The notes: a model not told the origin generated them from the letters alone. Counted from the first letter of the stretch, positions 1-8,995 are shown. The stretch: 11,892 nucleotides of DNA from an uncultured Eubacterium sp. (GCA_948468465.1 CAOKJJ010000157.1:1-11892), one strand, 5' to 3'. Translations and numbers: made by a program.

Positions 1-56
1 GAGTAGGAGCCGAAATCCAGGCCCCGCCCCTCATCCAGCGTCCGGATAGCCACCAT
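1..56 (-). CDS. Possible N-terminal fragment of an unrecognised gene, cut by the window edge
   Basis: On the minus strand an open frame runs off the left edge. From the ATG at 56-54 it reads MVAIRTLDEGRGLDFGSYS. The residue mix (Asp, Glu, Arg, Leu, Gly) looks protein-like, and the frame is open back to a TGA just upstream, allowing a slightly earlier alternative start. The G-rich stretch before the ATG abuts it with no spacer, so it is a poor ribosome site. I do not recognise the product, and the fragment is too short to exclude chance. Confidence 0.22.
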   Translation of the reverse strand, partial: MVAIRTLDEGRGLDFGSY

Positions 57-88
57 CCCCCTAAAAAACGCATCACAATTTCAAACTG

Positions 89-1441
89 TTATCGCACCGC
101 CAGCTTCTTTGCACCGCTAAAGCTTCCATAGGTACGTGTTCCATCCGCCTGTACCACATACGCCCTGACTTTATAATAATAAGTCTGGCCACGTTTTTGG
201 CTGATGCCGAAATATTTTCCCGCTTTCCCGTTTTTTAATGTTTTGATGCGGATATAAGTTCCTTTTTTCTTTGTTGCGCGGTAAATCTGATAGCCATCCG
301 CTGTGTCCCCAGGGTTCCATGTAAGTACCGCCTTTAAGGATTTTTTCTGTTTTACTGATAATTTCGTAACTTTTGCCGGCGCAGTAGTCACCGTTACGGA
401 CTTGCTAAATATCCCATAAATTCTGCTGCCGTCTTTTGCTGTCTGGAACGCCCGCACGCGGAAGGTATATGGTGTTTCATATTCCATTGTTTTGGCGTAC
501 GTCGTCTTTTTTGCATCTGCAATCGTCTTGATTCTTGTGTACTTCTTTGGCTCTCCCTCATAGCAGTAAATCTGATAGCCATCCGCTCCCGCAATCGGAT
601 CCCATGAAAATGATACTTTGCTGCTCTTATTTTTTACGGTAACACGAAGCTTTGGCGACGTTTTTTTGTTAAAAGCATCTGTATCAGATGACCCCTGTGT
701 CTGATCTGGCGTTTCCGATGGAGGCTTTGGTGCCTCAGGTTCCTGCGTACTGTCTGTATCCCCCGGCGCTGTCGGATACCCTGGCATGTCAGGCGCTGTC
801 GGATAGCCCGGCATGTCAGGTGTTACCGGATAGCCCGGCACGTCAGGCGTTACCGGATATCCTGGCACATTGGGGACAGACGGGTTTTGTGATATATTCG
901 TAGAGACTGCCGGCGGCGCATCGGTCAGAGGAACGGCCTGTACGGACTGGCCGGCGCTGCTGATATACCGTATCACCGGCTGCCCGCTGTCTGCAGACGG
1001 TGCGCCTGCGAATGCCGTCTGGATCCGATATGGCTGACTGGCCGGCTGTAAATGCAGCGTACCAATTACGGACTGATTTTGACCGGCAAAAATATCATGG
1101 TTCTTTTTCAGCGCTATCATCACATCCACAAGATATCCGCCGTCCTGTCCTGTTACTTTCGCACTGCATACGCCATCCGGTTGTTTCATATTCAAAATAT
1201 CTTCGGAAAATGTAAAGGATGGCTGCCCTGTCTGCCCTTCCAGTATGGAAACAGCCAGCCAGAACCGAAGAGCCGTAACCGGCTCCGGCTCCTCCTGTGG
1301 TTTTAGCAAAGTAACCGTAACATTTCCGTTTTCTGCTGTAAGCTCTCCGCCGGCATCCGCGAATGCAGGGTCCGTCGGAAGGAAAAGCATGATCATGCAG
1401 AATAATAGAATGCCTAAAATTATGTTTTTCTTTTTATCCAT
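89..1441 (-). CDS. Secreted protein with cohesin-like N-terminal domain, Pro/Gly/Tyr repeat linker and two FN3 domains
   Basis: This 450-residue protein is exported. It has a Lys-rich start, a hydrophobic core at residues 7-22 and a cleavage region near AFADA at 26-30. Residues about 33-170 form a beta-rich domain whose pattern (VTALRFWLAVSI, then FTFSEDIL, then a VIGTLHLQP strand) resembles cohesins; this is a fold-level impression, not a firm match. Residues 192-227 are four 9-residue repeats of the VPGYPVTPD / MPGYPTAPD type, followed by a Pro/Glu/Asp/Ser linker to about 260. Two FN3 domains follow at about 262-354 and 357-450, each with an ADGYQIY strand. There is no LPXTG, S-layer motif or C-terminal membrane helix, so how it is held at the surface is unclear. 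The ATG lies four bases after the stop of the M60 protease gene. The nearest strong ribosome site, GGAGG, is about 17 bases upstream, an unusually long spacing, so translation may be coupled to the gene before it. A role as scaffold or partner of the protease is inference. Confidence 0.85.
   Translation of the reverse strand: MDKKKNIILGILLFCMIMLFLPTDPAFADAGGELTAENGNVTVTLLKPQEEPEPVTALRFWLAVSILEGQTGQPSFTFSEDILNMKQPDGVCSAKVTGQDGGYLVDVMIALKKNHDIFAGQNQSVIGTLHLQPASQPYRIQTAFAGAPSADSGQPVIRYISSAGQSVQAVPLTDAPPAVSTNISQNPSVPNVPGYPVTPDVPGYPVTPDMPGYPTAPDMPGYPTAPGDTDSTQEPEAPKPPSETPDQTQGSSDTDAFNKKTSPKLRVTVKNKSSKVSFSWDPIAGADGYQIYCYEGEPKKYTRIKTIADAKKTTYAKTMEYETPYTFRVRAFQTAKDGSRIYGIFSKSVTVTTAPAKVTKLSVKQKKSLKAVLTWNPGDTADGYQIYRATKKKGTYIRIKTLKNGKAGKYFGISQKRGQTYYYKVRAYVVQADGTRTYGSFSGAKKLAVR
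761..868 (-). repeat. Four tandem 27-bp repeats encoding the Pro-Gly-Tyr-Pro linker
   Basis: Four consecutive 27-bp units (842-868, 815-841, 788-814, 761-787 in coding order) encode nine residues each. The first two units both encode VPGYPVTPD. The last two encode MPGYPTAPD and MPGYPTAPG. The pairwise similarity suggests stepwise duplication. The unit length keeps the reading frame, so copy number can change without breaking the protein. The units form an extended linker between the cohesin-like domain and the FN3 domains. Confidence 0.9.
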
Positions 1442-1445
1442 TGTT

Positions 1446-4400
1446 TTAATCTGTCTGTCCTCCGTTTATGAAGCTGCCTTGCAGTGTGATGTCTGGCAGT
1501 GCCGACGGCATCTGCATCAGCTGCGTATCACTGACGATCCGTTCCGCTTCCATCGTCTTTGCGTCATCGACACGATATAGTTCGCCACGTACATACTGTA
1601 TGTTTTGTACCGTATCTTTGCTAAAGTACTGCGGTTCTACATAATAGACCCACGTACCTTCAGATGTCTCGCCAAGATTTCCGTCTTTTGGATCCGGCGC
1701 GAAAATAACCTGTTCCGCATGTACTTGCGCGTCTTTTGCCCCGATGACATTTCCATCTGAGTCATATAACAATATTACGTTATACGCTGGATTTCCTTTG
1801 TACGTTCCGGTAAATACAAGGGAGCCTTTCGGTATGACATCTTTTGACCCTGGTCCGTATGTATAAGCGGCATCCAATATTCCAACTGCCGGCTTTGTAC
1901 TGTCTGTTGTTAAAAACTCCAGATTATCTCCTGACGGGCCGCAGATTTCAATCTCCTGGATGACAGCCGGACCTGTCTTTTTCATCGTAAGCCTGAGATA
2001 TCTGGCGTCATAGGTGCCAATCCAATGCTCCCGCTCTGCTTCACTGACAGCATCAAACCATACCATAGCCGTGTCTGTCTCTTTTGTATGCTTTAGCGCC
2101 CCGCAGCCTTTCTTTACAGTCTGCCAGTCGTCCTCCTGCCCGGTCAGACTGATTTCTACGTTCAGAGAGTCTATGCTGCTGCCCGTATATTTTAACGCGG
2201 TAACCTCTTGCGTCCGGTGCATGTCGATCGTAAGATACGCAGTCTCTTTCGCGCTTGCCGCCGCTTCGGCATAAGTGCCTTCTTTTGTCGTGTCATTGTC
2301 GATTACGCGTGTAATGCTGTTTGCTTTTGCCGCTTCCACACGTTTCGGCTGATCCGCGTCATAGCCGCTGTCCGGATTATCGATATCTGTCGGCAGCTGT
2401 GTATCCGCATCAGAAATCATATTTGTGTCAGCAATGGTCCAATTGGACTTATCCAGCACGCCGTCTGTCTGAATCTTTACAGAACCGGCTTGCGCCGCGT
2501 TGGAATAATTTAAAAACTTGTCAACCGCCCGCACTTCATAGGAAATGACACGGTTATTCACAGCTCTTATGTCATCCGTATAAACAGTAGCTGACGCTGT
2601 GTCTATCGGCTGAAATCCTACGACTTTAGACTCCTTTTTCCCATTGCTTATCATGCTGCGGATGATCTCATACCCAAGAATCTGATCCGCCTGGCGGTCT
2701 GTCCGCATCGTAATCGCTGCTTTATTTGATTCCGCCTTTACAGACGCCGTAACCACATCCTGTTTTTCCATCGAGACTGCCTGTTCTTTATCTTTGTTGT
2801 CGATGCGATAATCTCTGACCGCATCATTGACGTAATAAATGGCCTTTGTCTCTATGTCAAATTTCTTTGCATATGCAGCCGTTGCTTCATCCGGCACCAT
2901 GCCCCATCGTTCAAAAAACGGCAAAATGTTCTTTTGCGCCGCCGCACACGCCAGCCGCATCAGGTTTTGATCCGTGCCGCCGTCTAACGTAACGCCTCCC
3001 TGCGGCGCGGCTTTTGGATTTCTGGCATAAGTGTCAACTCTTGCGAAAAACAAGTTATCAAACTGTTCCTTGTAGTTATCGTAGATCCGTCCGTCGTTTT
3101 TCTCATTTCCATAAGCCAGATATAACTGCCAATACATGGCCAGCTGTGTCGCTACATTTGAAGAACGGCCGATGGTACCGGAGGTTACTTTTTTATATAC
3201 GTTATCATAAGAAAAACGTGTCGTCCCCTCCGCAATCTTTTTCATCAGCTGCGCAAAATAATTGTTTGTAACCTCCGCTACCGCATAAGACCCCTGATTG
3301 ATGTTATGCCCGATTTCATGTGCGATGCCCCATCCAAAGCTGTTCCAGCTGTTCGCCGCACTTGCTAAAGACGCAGAATTCCACTCAATGCCGATATGGT
3401 TGCCTGCCGCATACATAAAGGCTCCCGCAAACATCCGCATATACCGGATATTCAAATGCTGCGAAGGAAGCGCCTGATTTCCTTTCTCTGAACCTGCCGC
3501 ATTGCTTAGCCCTTTATGCTGATAGAACAGCGTCATCATCTGCTCCATAGCCTGCAAAGACTTATCCAGCTGCGCTGCTTTTTCATCCAGGCTCTTTTCT
3601 TTTCCAAGTGAAGCAAGGACCTGTGACGCAGGCAGGGAATACATCATCTGATCCATCATAATATCTGTCGCGTTTAATATACAGTTTTGCGCGTCATATG
3701 CGGCATCCGCATGTTTTGTGCCTGTATGCACTTTTTGATGCTGCTCTTCCAAAGAAGCCACATGCAGCTCAAGCTCCTGAATATATGCACGGATCGCCTG
3801 CGTCCGTTCCGTTTCGGTCCTGTGATAGACATCTAATGCCGGAACCGCGCTGCCGCCGCTCATACGCACCGCATACCGGTCGGCGTCATTGTTCCCTGTA
3901 TATGCCACATAGATCTGTCCGCCGCGTTCCGTCTGCTTATCTGACAGCTGCGGAACCGTAATCATGTTTCTGCCGACTTTTAAATTTACCGTACGGGCAA
4001 GCCCCGACGACTCCGCATGATGCTGCGTAAACACTAACTGAAGCTGAGCGGCGTCTCCGGTTCTCTTTGTAGGGTGCCCGACAAATACCAGCAGCGTCTC
4101 TCCGGCATAGGCGGTCTTGCCAAGCGGCTGCCATGCGTTTAATCCGCCAAATCCCAAATGGCCGTCTTTTTGCGCTGTAATCTGCGGATGGATCGTCTGC
4201 GCGTCATCCAGCCCGGTGGTCAGTATTTCCTGCGCCGTCTTTAGTTCCAGCGCAAGCTCCTGATACAGCGGATGCTTTTCGCCGCTTTCCGTATCCGCGG
4301 TATCCAGACGGTTTTGCAGCTTTTGTATCACAGCTAACGTAACGTCGCCGCGCAGCGTCGTATGCATTTCATCTGTATACAGCGCCATAATCTCATCTTC

Positions 4401-6674
4401 CAAAGAATCATACTGATAAAAACGGATTTCTCCGACTTTCATCTCAGCCCTTGTATAATACCGGCCAAGGCTCATTTTTATTTTTTTGGCCTTGATCGTT
4501 TCGTCTAATTTTACAATATAATAAGGATGGTCATTGACATCATATTTTTCCAGCAGACGTGCCCCTGCTGTCTGCGCATACTGCATATCCGCTTCCTTCC
4601 AATATTCTACCCGTACCGTGTCAAAACCAGCCTTTTGGTCTGCGGCGGCAAACGTAAAATAATTCATCTGATATTCCTGGTCAAATGTGATCGTCATGCC
4701 CTTTGCGGCATCCGGATAGCTGACGCCGTCGTCCCAGTCCGTCTTGCTCCAGTAAGAAGCATAATCGTTATCCACAAGTCCAAGTCCGCTGTTTTTCTTC
4801 GTATCAAGCGCACTGTTTACCATGCCGGCGTCACTGCCCCCGATCACAGCGTCTGCAATATGCGCGCTCACCTGCCCGACGCCATTCGATGTATTTAACA
4901 GCCGGTACGACGGCAGAACCGGAGCCGCTTCTGAATTGGTCACGCCCTCGGATACAAGCGACTGCCCGCTCCAGCCCAATTCATTCCAGCTGACCACATA
5001 TACAAGATAAGATACATGCTCCTTTAATCCATTGATCGTATAGCTCGTCCCATGCATCCGTCCGGTACCTTCCTTCGTCTGGACAAACCCTTTTACCGCA
5101 GGCTCATATGCATCCGCGTCTTTTTCCTTATAATAAACCATATATCCATCCGCGTCATCCATATCTTTCCAGGTTACCGTAACAGAACGGTAGCCTCCGG
5201 ATACCTTCACATGATCCGGCGCAGCCGGCTTTGCCTGCGGCAGCGGTTTTGCCGTTTTTATTTCTGACCACGGACTCTTCCAGTCTCCGTTTACGGAACG
5301 TACTTTCAGTGTATATTCCTTGTAGTTTACCAGATTTTTCTGATTGATCGAAGCAATCTCACAGGATGTATCAGAAACGGCAATCACCTGTGATTCCGCC
5401 TTGCTTTGATTTTTCACCGGCCCTGAAATATACAGTTCATAGCCGGTAATATTTTTTTGCGCGCTCCATGACACTGTCAGCTTTTTACTGCCCGGCGTTA
5501 CCGATAAAATAGACGGGATATCAAGCTGCGGAGCCGGGATATGGTTTTCCATATCGTTGACAAACGTCACTTTTGCAATCTCCACAAGTTTCTGTTCTTT
5601 TTTTGTCGTTCCGGTAATGCGCACAGATACCCGTTTGACCGCAATCTGCCCGCCAAAATCCAGCACAAGCGAGCCGTCGGATTCTGTTGTCACAGACGCC
5701 CTTTGGTCCCGCAAAGAAAAAGCCGCAAGCGCCATGGCATCCTGCCCTGTCTTTAACGAAAGCTGTTTAGTCTGTTCCTTTTTATTTTCGTCCAAATAGA
5801 CGACGGTAACTGTACCGTCCGCGATCTGGCTGACGGTACCCGCATCTGTCCGGACCGGCGCCTGGATTGTCATGCCTTCTAAAAGCGGCGCCTGATCTGT
5901 CCCTTCTTTTGCCAATGTAACCGCAAATTCTACCGGATACTCTTCAGATATCGTGTCCGCGCCTTGATTTTGAAGCTTTACGCTTCCTTCCTCCAAAAAC
6001 ATAGCCGCAAAGCCTGTTCCATCCACAAGCTTTGTTCCATTTTCCGCCTGGACCGCCGATGGATCTACCGTCAGGCATTTTTCAACCGCGGACTGCTGCT
6101 GTTCATTTCTGCTTTGTACAAGAACACTCAAATCCGCCAAATCCACTTTTCCATCGCCGTTTAAATCATAAGCCGCATCATTTTTCCCGGCGCGGATTGC
6201 GGTCTGCAATATTTCAGCATCGTTATCATCTATCTCCCCGTTTTTATCCAGGTCGCCAGGGCGCAGCCACCCCGGTACCGCACTGCTGCCGTTTTTTATC
6301 CGCGCGGAATAGACTTTTATTTTATGTGTCCAGCCGGCTTCGGCATGAATCTGCTGCGTGTAGCCGGCAAATTTCTCTGCCCGGACGCTGACCGTATAAT
6401 CTCCCTGCGGCACTTTAAAATCCGCCAATGCAGATGCATCTTTTGCAATGGTAAGCTTCTTTTGCTCACTTTTGCCGCTTTGGCCTTTGACTTCTATAAA
6501 CGCTTCTCCTTCAAATGGAAGCTGCTGTGCAGAAACTACTTCTACCTCCAGCCTGCTTTCCAGTTCTGTCTGTACGGCATCCTGCTGTGCGCCATAAACC
6601 GCCGCAGGGCTGCCCGCACATGGCCCGAGCGCCAGGCAGACAGACAGCAGAGCCGCTGTAAATCGTTTTTTCAT
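1446..6674 (-). CDS. Secreted multidomain M60-family zinc metalloprotease (enhancin/mucinase-like) with dockerin pair
   Basis: This 1742-residue protein has a signal peptide (cleavage near VYGA-Q, residue 29) and no membrane anchor or sortase motif. In order I see: a prealbumin-like beta domain at about 40-125; two dockerin calcium loops at 141-152 and 170-181 that both fit D-x-D/N-x-D/N-G-x-I/V-D-x-x-D; a discoidin-like region at about 200-375; FN3 domains at about 378-476 and 480-580; a discoidin (F5/8 type C) domain at about 600-755; a helical linker; and the M60 peptidase at about 830-1265. The zinc motif is HEIGH at 1119-1123, with the downstream Glu at 1134 inside AEVTNN, matching the family pattern HExxH-x(8-28)-E. 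After the peptidase come an FN3-like domain (about 1305-1404), another discoidin-like domain (about 1408-1580) and a C-terminal beta region I cannot name (about 1590-1742). M60 enzymes are known to cleave mucin-type glycoproteins; use on host mucin here is inferred. A ribosome site AAAGGAA precedes the ATG by about 9 bases. The gene leads a two-gene operon. Confidence 0.93.
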   Translation of the reverse strand: MKKRFTAALLSVCLALGPCAGSPAAVYGAQQDAVQTELESRLEVEVVSAQQLPFEGEAFIEVKGQSGKSEQKKLTIAKDASALADFKVPQGDYTVSVRAEKFAGYTQQIHAEAGWTHKIKVYSARIKNGSSAVPGWLRPGDLDKNGEIDDNDAEILQTAIRAGKNDAAYDLNGDGKVDLADLSVLVQSRNEQQQSAVEKCLTVDPSAVQAENGTKLVDGTGFAAMFLEEGSVKLQNQGADTISEEYPVEFAVTLAKEGTDQAPLLEGMTIQAPVRTDAGTVSQIADGTVTVVYLDENKKEQTKQLSLKTGQDAMALAAFSLRDQRASVTTESDGSLVLDFGGQIAVKRVSVRITGTTKKEQKLVEIAKVTFVNDMENHIPAPQLDIPSILSVTPGSKKLTVSWSAQKNITGYELYISGPVKNQSKAESQVIAVSDTSCEIASINQKNLVNYKEYTLKVRSVNGDWKSPWSEIKTAKPLPQAKPAAPDHVKVSGGYRSVTVTWKDMDDADGYMVYYKEKDADAYEPAVKGFVQTKEGTGRMHGTSYTINGLKEHVSYLVYVVSWNELGWSGQSLVSEGVTNSEAAPVLPSYRLLNTSNGVGQVSAHIADAVIGGSDAGMVNSALDTKKNSGLGLVDNDYASYWSKTDWDDGVSYPDAAKGMTITFDQEYQMNYFTFAAADQKAGFDTVRVEYWKEADMQYAQTAGARLLEKYDVNDHPYYIVKLDETIKAKKIKMSLGRYYTRAEMKVGEIRFYQYDSLEDEIMALYTDEMHTTLRGDVTLAVIQKLQNRLDTADTESGEKHPLYQELALELKTAQEILTTGLDDAQTIHPQITAQKDGHLGFGGLNAWQPLGKTAYAGETLLVFVGHPTKRTGDAAQLQLVFTQHHAESSGLARTVNLKVGRNMITVPQLSDKQTERGGQIYVAYTGNNDADRYAVRMSGGSAVPALDVYHRTETERTQAIRAYIQELELHVASLEEQHQKVHTGTKHADAAYDAQNCILNATDIMMDQMMYSLPASQVLASLGKEKSLDEKAAQLDKSLQAMEQMMTLFYQHKGLSNAAGSEKGNQALPSQHLNIRYMRMFAGAFMYAAGNHIGIEWNSASLASAANSWNSFGWGIAHEIGHNINQGSYAVAEVTNNYFAQLMKKIAEGTTRFSYDNVYKKVTSGTIGRSSNVATQLAMYWQLYLAYGNEKNDGRIYDNYKEQFDNLFFARVDTYARNPKAAPQGGVTLDGGTDQNLMRLACAAAQKNILPFFERWGMVPDEATAAYAKKFDIETKAIYYVNDAVRDYRIDNKDKEQAVSMEKQDVVTASVKAESNKAAITMRTDRQADQILGYEIIRSMISNGKKESKVVGFQPIDTASATVYTDDIRAVNNRVISYEVRAVDKFLNYSNAAQAGSVKIQTDGVLDKSNWTIADTNMISDADTQLPTDIDNPDSGYDADQPKRVEAAKANSITRVIDNDTTKEGTYAEAAASAKETAYLTIDMHRTQEVTALKYTGSSIDSLNVEISLTGQEDDWQTVKKGCGALKHTKETDTAMVWFDAVSEAEREHWIGTYDARYLRLTMKKTGPAVIQEIEICGPSGDNLEFLTTDSTKPAVGILDAAYTYGPGSKDVIPKGSLVFTGTYKGNPAYNVILLYDSDGNVIGAKDAQVHAEQVIFAPDPKDGNLGETSEGTWVYYVEPQYFSKDTVQNIQYVRGELYRVDDAKTMEAERIVSDTQLMQMPSALPDITLQGSFINGGQTD

Positions 6675-6746
6675 AAATTCAGTTCCTTTCGTATAGTTAG
6701 TCTGTTCCTGTCCCGGAAAATAAGAAAACAGGAAAATAGTGCTATT

Positions 6747-6775
6747 ATTCTAACACATATGCGCCTAACATACAA
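6747..6775 (-). promoter_or_regulatory. Probable extended -10 promoter of the M60 protease operon
   Basis: On the minus strand TAGAAT (6747-6752) is preceded by TGT, giving an extended -10 element. A weak -35 (TTGTAT, 6770-6775, three of six consensus bases) lies 17 bases upstream. Transcription would begin near 6740, leaving a leader of about 65 bases. That leader contains a 7-bp inverted repeat (6705-6711 with 6728-6734), too weak to call a riboswitch or terminator. No clear Rho-independent terminator for the permease gene is visible here, so read-through from the transporter operon is possible. Confidence 0.5.
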
Positions 6776-6787
6776 TCACTAAATTTA

Positions 6788-6815
6788 TCATAATTGCGCA
6801 TTCATAATTGCGCAT
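6788..6815 (-). repeat. Exact 14-bp tandem duplication at the 3' end of the permease gene
   Basis: The plus-strand unit TCATAATTGCGCAT occurs twice back to back (6788-6801 and 6802-6815) with no mismatch. Because 14 is not a multiple of three, the second copy is read in a new frame and supplies the stop codon. The permease therefore ends CAIMNAQL. With only one copy the frame would continue as CAIM-INLVIVC before a TAG. The duplication replaces a few terminal residues beyond the last membrane helix. Confidence 0.85.
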
Positions 6816-8995
6816 GTACTTAAAAAGTAGCAAAGCAGCAAACCTGCCAAAATCCCAACTGTCGTTCCAATCTGCGCTATCAACGCAGTGAATCCGATAT
6901 ATGCTGAGATTTCCGCGGATACTGTCCGGATAAAATAGCCGGTCACAACAGCAGCTACAACGATTGCCACAATGATGGGAAGTCCAAACCAGACGCCTAA
7001 CTGTTTCAGGATCAGCTTTCTTATATGCGTTTCCTCTACGCCTAATTTTCTCAATACGGAAAACCGGTAGTTATACTGCCCTGCGTCTAAAAGCTGCTGC
7101 AGGGAAAGTACGGTCAGACAGATGACCATCAGCACAATGGCGCCGTAAATCATTCCCGCCTGTAAAATAAAGTTGTTTGCTAATGTACTGTTTATCTGCA
7201 GCGTACGCAGGCGCACCCCGTACGCGTTTCCGGTTTCAGCCTGCTCCGGATATTTTGCCGTAAAAATCCTTTCCAGTTCCTGCGCGTTTTCGTAAGAGAT
7301 CGGTTCCGTTGTTGTAATGTAGCGGTTGCGTATGACTGGCAGCAATTTCTCACAAACTTTGTCCGGGAATACATAAAGAACATACGTATAGGAGTTATAA
7401 ATCGTCTCGCCCATTGCTTCCTCATAATGAGATTTTGATGAAAGCGTCAAAGTTCCCTCATCTGTCACAACCGTGGTATTTTCTTTGAGAAACGCATTCC
7501 TTTCTTCCTGCGTTTCAATTGCATGCCACTGTGTTGTAAATTCATTATCCGCCAAAGAAATCCGTTCATAGCCCAGCATTTCCCGTATGGCGTTATAATC
7601 GCTTAATGAAATTGCCGCGACCGGAAAATCATATTTTATCCTGCGGTTAAAGTCTGTTTTTTTCGGCAGATATAAAGAAAAGGCATGATCACAGGCAATT
7701 TTTATATTATGCTGATCCAGAAAATCCGTGACCACTTCATAATGATCCTGCGGGAGTTCTTTTTCTTCATATACATTATTATACCTTGAAAAAATCTGCA
7801 CATCATACATGGAACGCGTATCCAGATAGCCCAAAGCCCAGCCGGACAAAATTGGAGCGGCAATGAACAGGAAAATCGCAAGCACAAGAGTCACGCAAAT
7901 TAACGTCATTGTTTTGCTGGTTGTCGTTAATTTCGATATGATCTGCCCGAAAAAAAACAGGTTTTCTTCCTTATATTTATGTTCCGGCGATTTTTCTTTC
8001 CATGTAACAAGAAAGCTGCTGGCAAGATAAATCAACGCGCAAATGAAAAAAAGCAGGTCGATCAATACAAACAACAGATATTGCCTGAGCATTCCGTCTC
8101 CCAAAGGAAGCGCATACCGATTGGTAAACACGGGTACGCTTGCCGCCGTAAAAGCATTGCACACAGAACAGGCTGCTAAACCGTAAAGCAGTTTTTGAAA
8201 TTCCCGTTTTTTAGACAAAAACCTCCATAAAAGAGGCCAGCCCAAAGCAGCTGACGGAAAAAGGATATTTCCGAAATACATAAGCCGCACAGGAAACGCC
8301 AGGCGGGAATCATAATAGAAGAAAGTTTTTGTGATTCCTGCAAAAAACGCCCATACCGTAAACAGTTCAAACAGTGCGATGATAACGGACATCCAACGGC
8401 TCTTTTTCAGCTCCGGTTCGTTTTCTTTGTCTGCGGACAGCATATCAATGATTTTGGATTTTCGAATCGTGCGTGTGTTCCACAGCCCTACGATGAAAAA
8501 GCTCCCTACAAAAAAACCGACCGTCAGCAATACGGTATCCGGAAATAATGTCCATGACAATTCATAGCTTTTCCCATAAGCCGTTAAAAGCATTGCGGTA
8601 ATAAACTGGGAACAGAATACGCCGAAAAAAATCCCAATTACAATCGAAAGGAGTACCATGATCAATGTTTCCGCAAAAAAAAGCCTGCTAATGTCCTTTT
8701 GCTCCATGCCCATGACAGACTGAATGGCAAACTCTTTTTGTTTGCGCCGAAGCATATAATGATTGACAAACCGTATCAAAAATAAGAGCAGCAAGGTTAT
8801 CATACAAATAGAAACTTTCATACCATCGCCTAACAAAGCAACATCATACTCACTGCCCAAATCCGGCTGATAATAGCTGCTGGAAATGGATAAGAACGAA
8901 TAAAACAACGTAACACAGATTGTCATTGTGACAATATAAATCAAATAATCTTTTACTGACCGCTTTGCGTTCCTGAAAACAAGTTTAGCATACAT
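6788..8995 (-). CDS. BceB-type FtsX-family ABC transporter permease
   Basis: This is the membrane subunit of a peptide-antibiotic detoxification transporter. I choose the ATG at 8995 (MYAKLVFRNAKRSVKDY, 735 residues). It follows a GGGAGGGGG ribosome site at normal distance and matches the usual start of this family. The open frame extends to 9043 but adds only an atypical 16-residue leader lying inside the ATPase gene. I count about ten hydrophobic segments, including residues (numbered from 9043) 33-55, 77-98, 122-152, 165-187, 320-346, 378-402, 624-650, 684-706 and 718-747. Between about 405 and 620 lies the large extracytoplasmic domain characteristic of BceB. Two FtsX-like stretches are seen, around RKQKEFAIQSVMG (100-112) and NYRFSVLRKLGVEETHIRKL (658-677). 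Its start overlaps the ATPase stop by 11 bases, implying translational coupling. In known Bce systems this subunit also acts as sensor, forming a complex with the histidine kinase. A 14-bp duplication alters its extreme C-terminus. Confidence 0.93.
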   Translation of the reverse strand: MYAKLVFRNAKRSVKDYLIYIVTMTICVTLFYSFLSISSSYYQPDLGSEYDVALLGDGMKVSICMITLLLLFLIRFVNHYMLRRKQKEFAIQSVMGMEQKDISRLFFAETLIMVLLSIVIGIFFGVFCSQFITAMLLTAYGKSYELSWTLFPDTVLLTVGFFVGSFFIVGLWNTRTIRKSKIIDMLSADKENEPELKKSRWMSVIIALFELFTVWAFFAGITKTFFYYDSRLAFPVRLMYFGNILFPSAALGWPLLWRFLSKKREFQKLLYGLAACSVCNAFTAASVPVFTNRYALPLGDGMLRQYLLFVLIDLLFFICALIYLASSFLVTWKEKSPEHKYKEENLFFFGQIISKLTTTSKTMTLICVTLVLAIFLFIAAPILSGWALGYLDTRSMYDVQIFSRYNNVYEEKELPQDHYEVVTDFLDQHNIKIACDHAFSLYLPKKTDFNRRIKYDFPVAAISLSDYNAIREMLGYERISLADNEFTTQWHAIETQEERNAFLKENTTVVTDEGTLTLSSKSHYEEAMGETIYNSYTYVLYVFPDKVCEKLLPVIRNRYITTTEPISYENAQELERIFTAKYPEQAETGNAYGVRLRTLQINSTLANNFILQAGMIYGAIVLMVICLTVLSLQQLLDAGQYNYRFSVLRKLGVEETHIRKLILKQLGVWFGLPIIVAIVVAAVVTGYFIRTVSAEISAYIGFTALIAQIGTTVGILAGLLLCYFLSTCAIMNAQL

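Noticed and set aside
6705..6734. Riboswitch or terminator in the leader of the protease gene
   Set aside because: Only a 7-bp inverted repeat with a 16-base loop is present. It has no U-run and no recognisable aptamer pattern.
6324..6782. Plus-strand 152-codon open frame covering the start of the protease gene
   Set aside because: It lies antisense to the signal peptide and N-terminal domains of a well-supported gene. It has Cys/Arg/Phe-rich composition and no ribosome site I would accept. Other plus-strand frames across the protease are the same kind of shadow.
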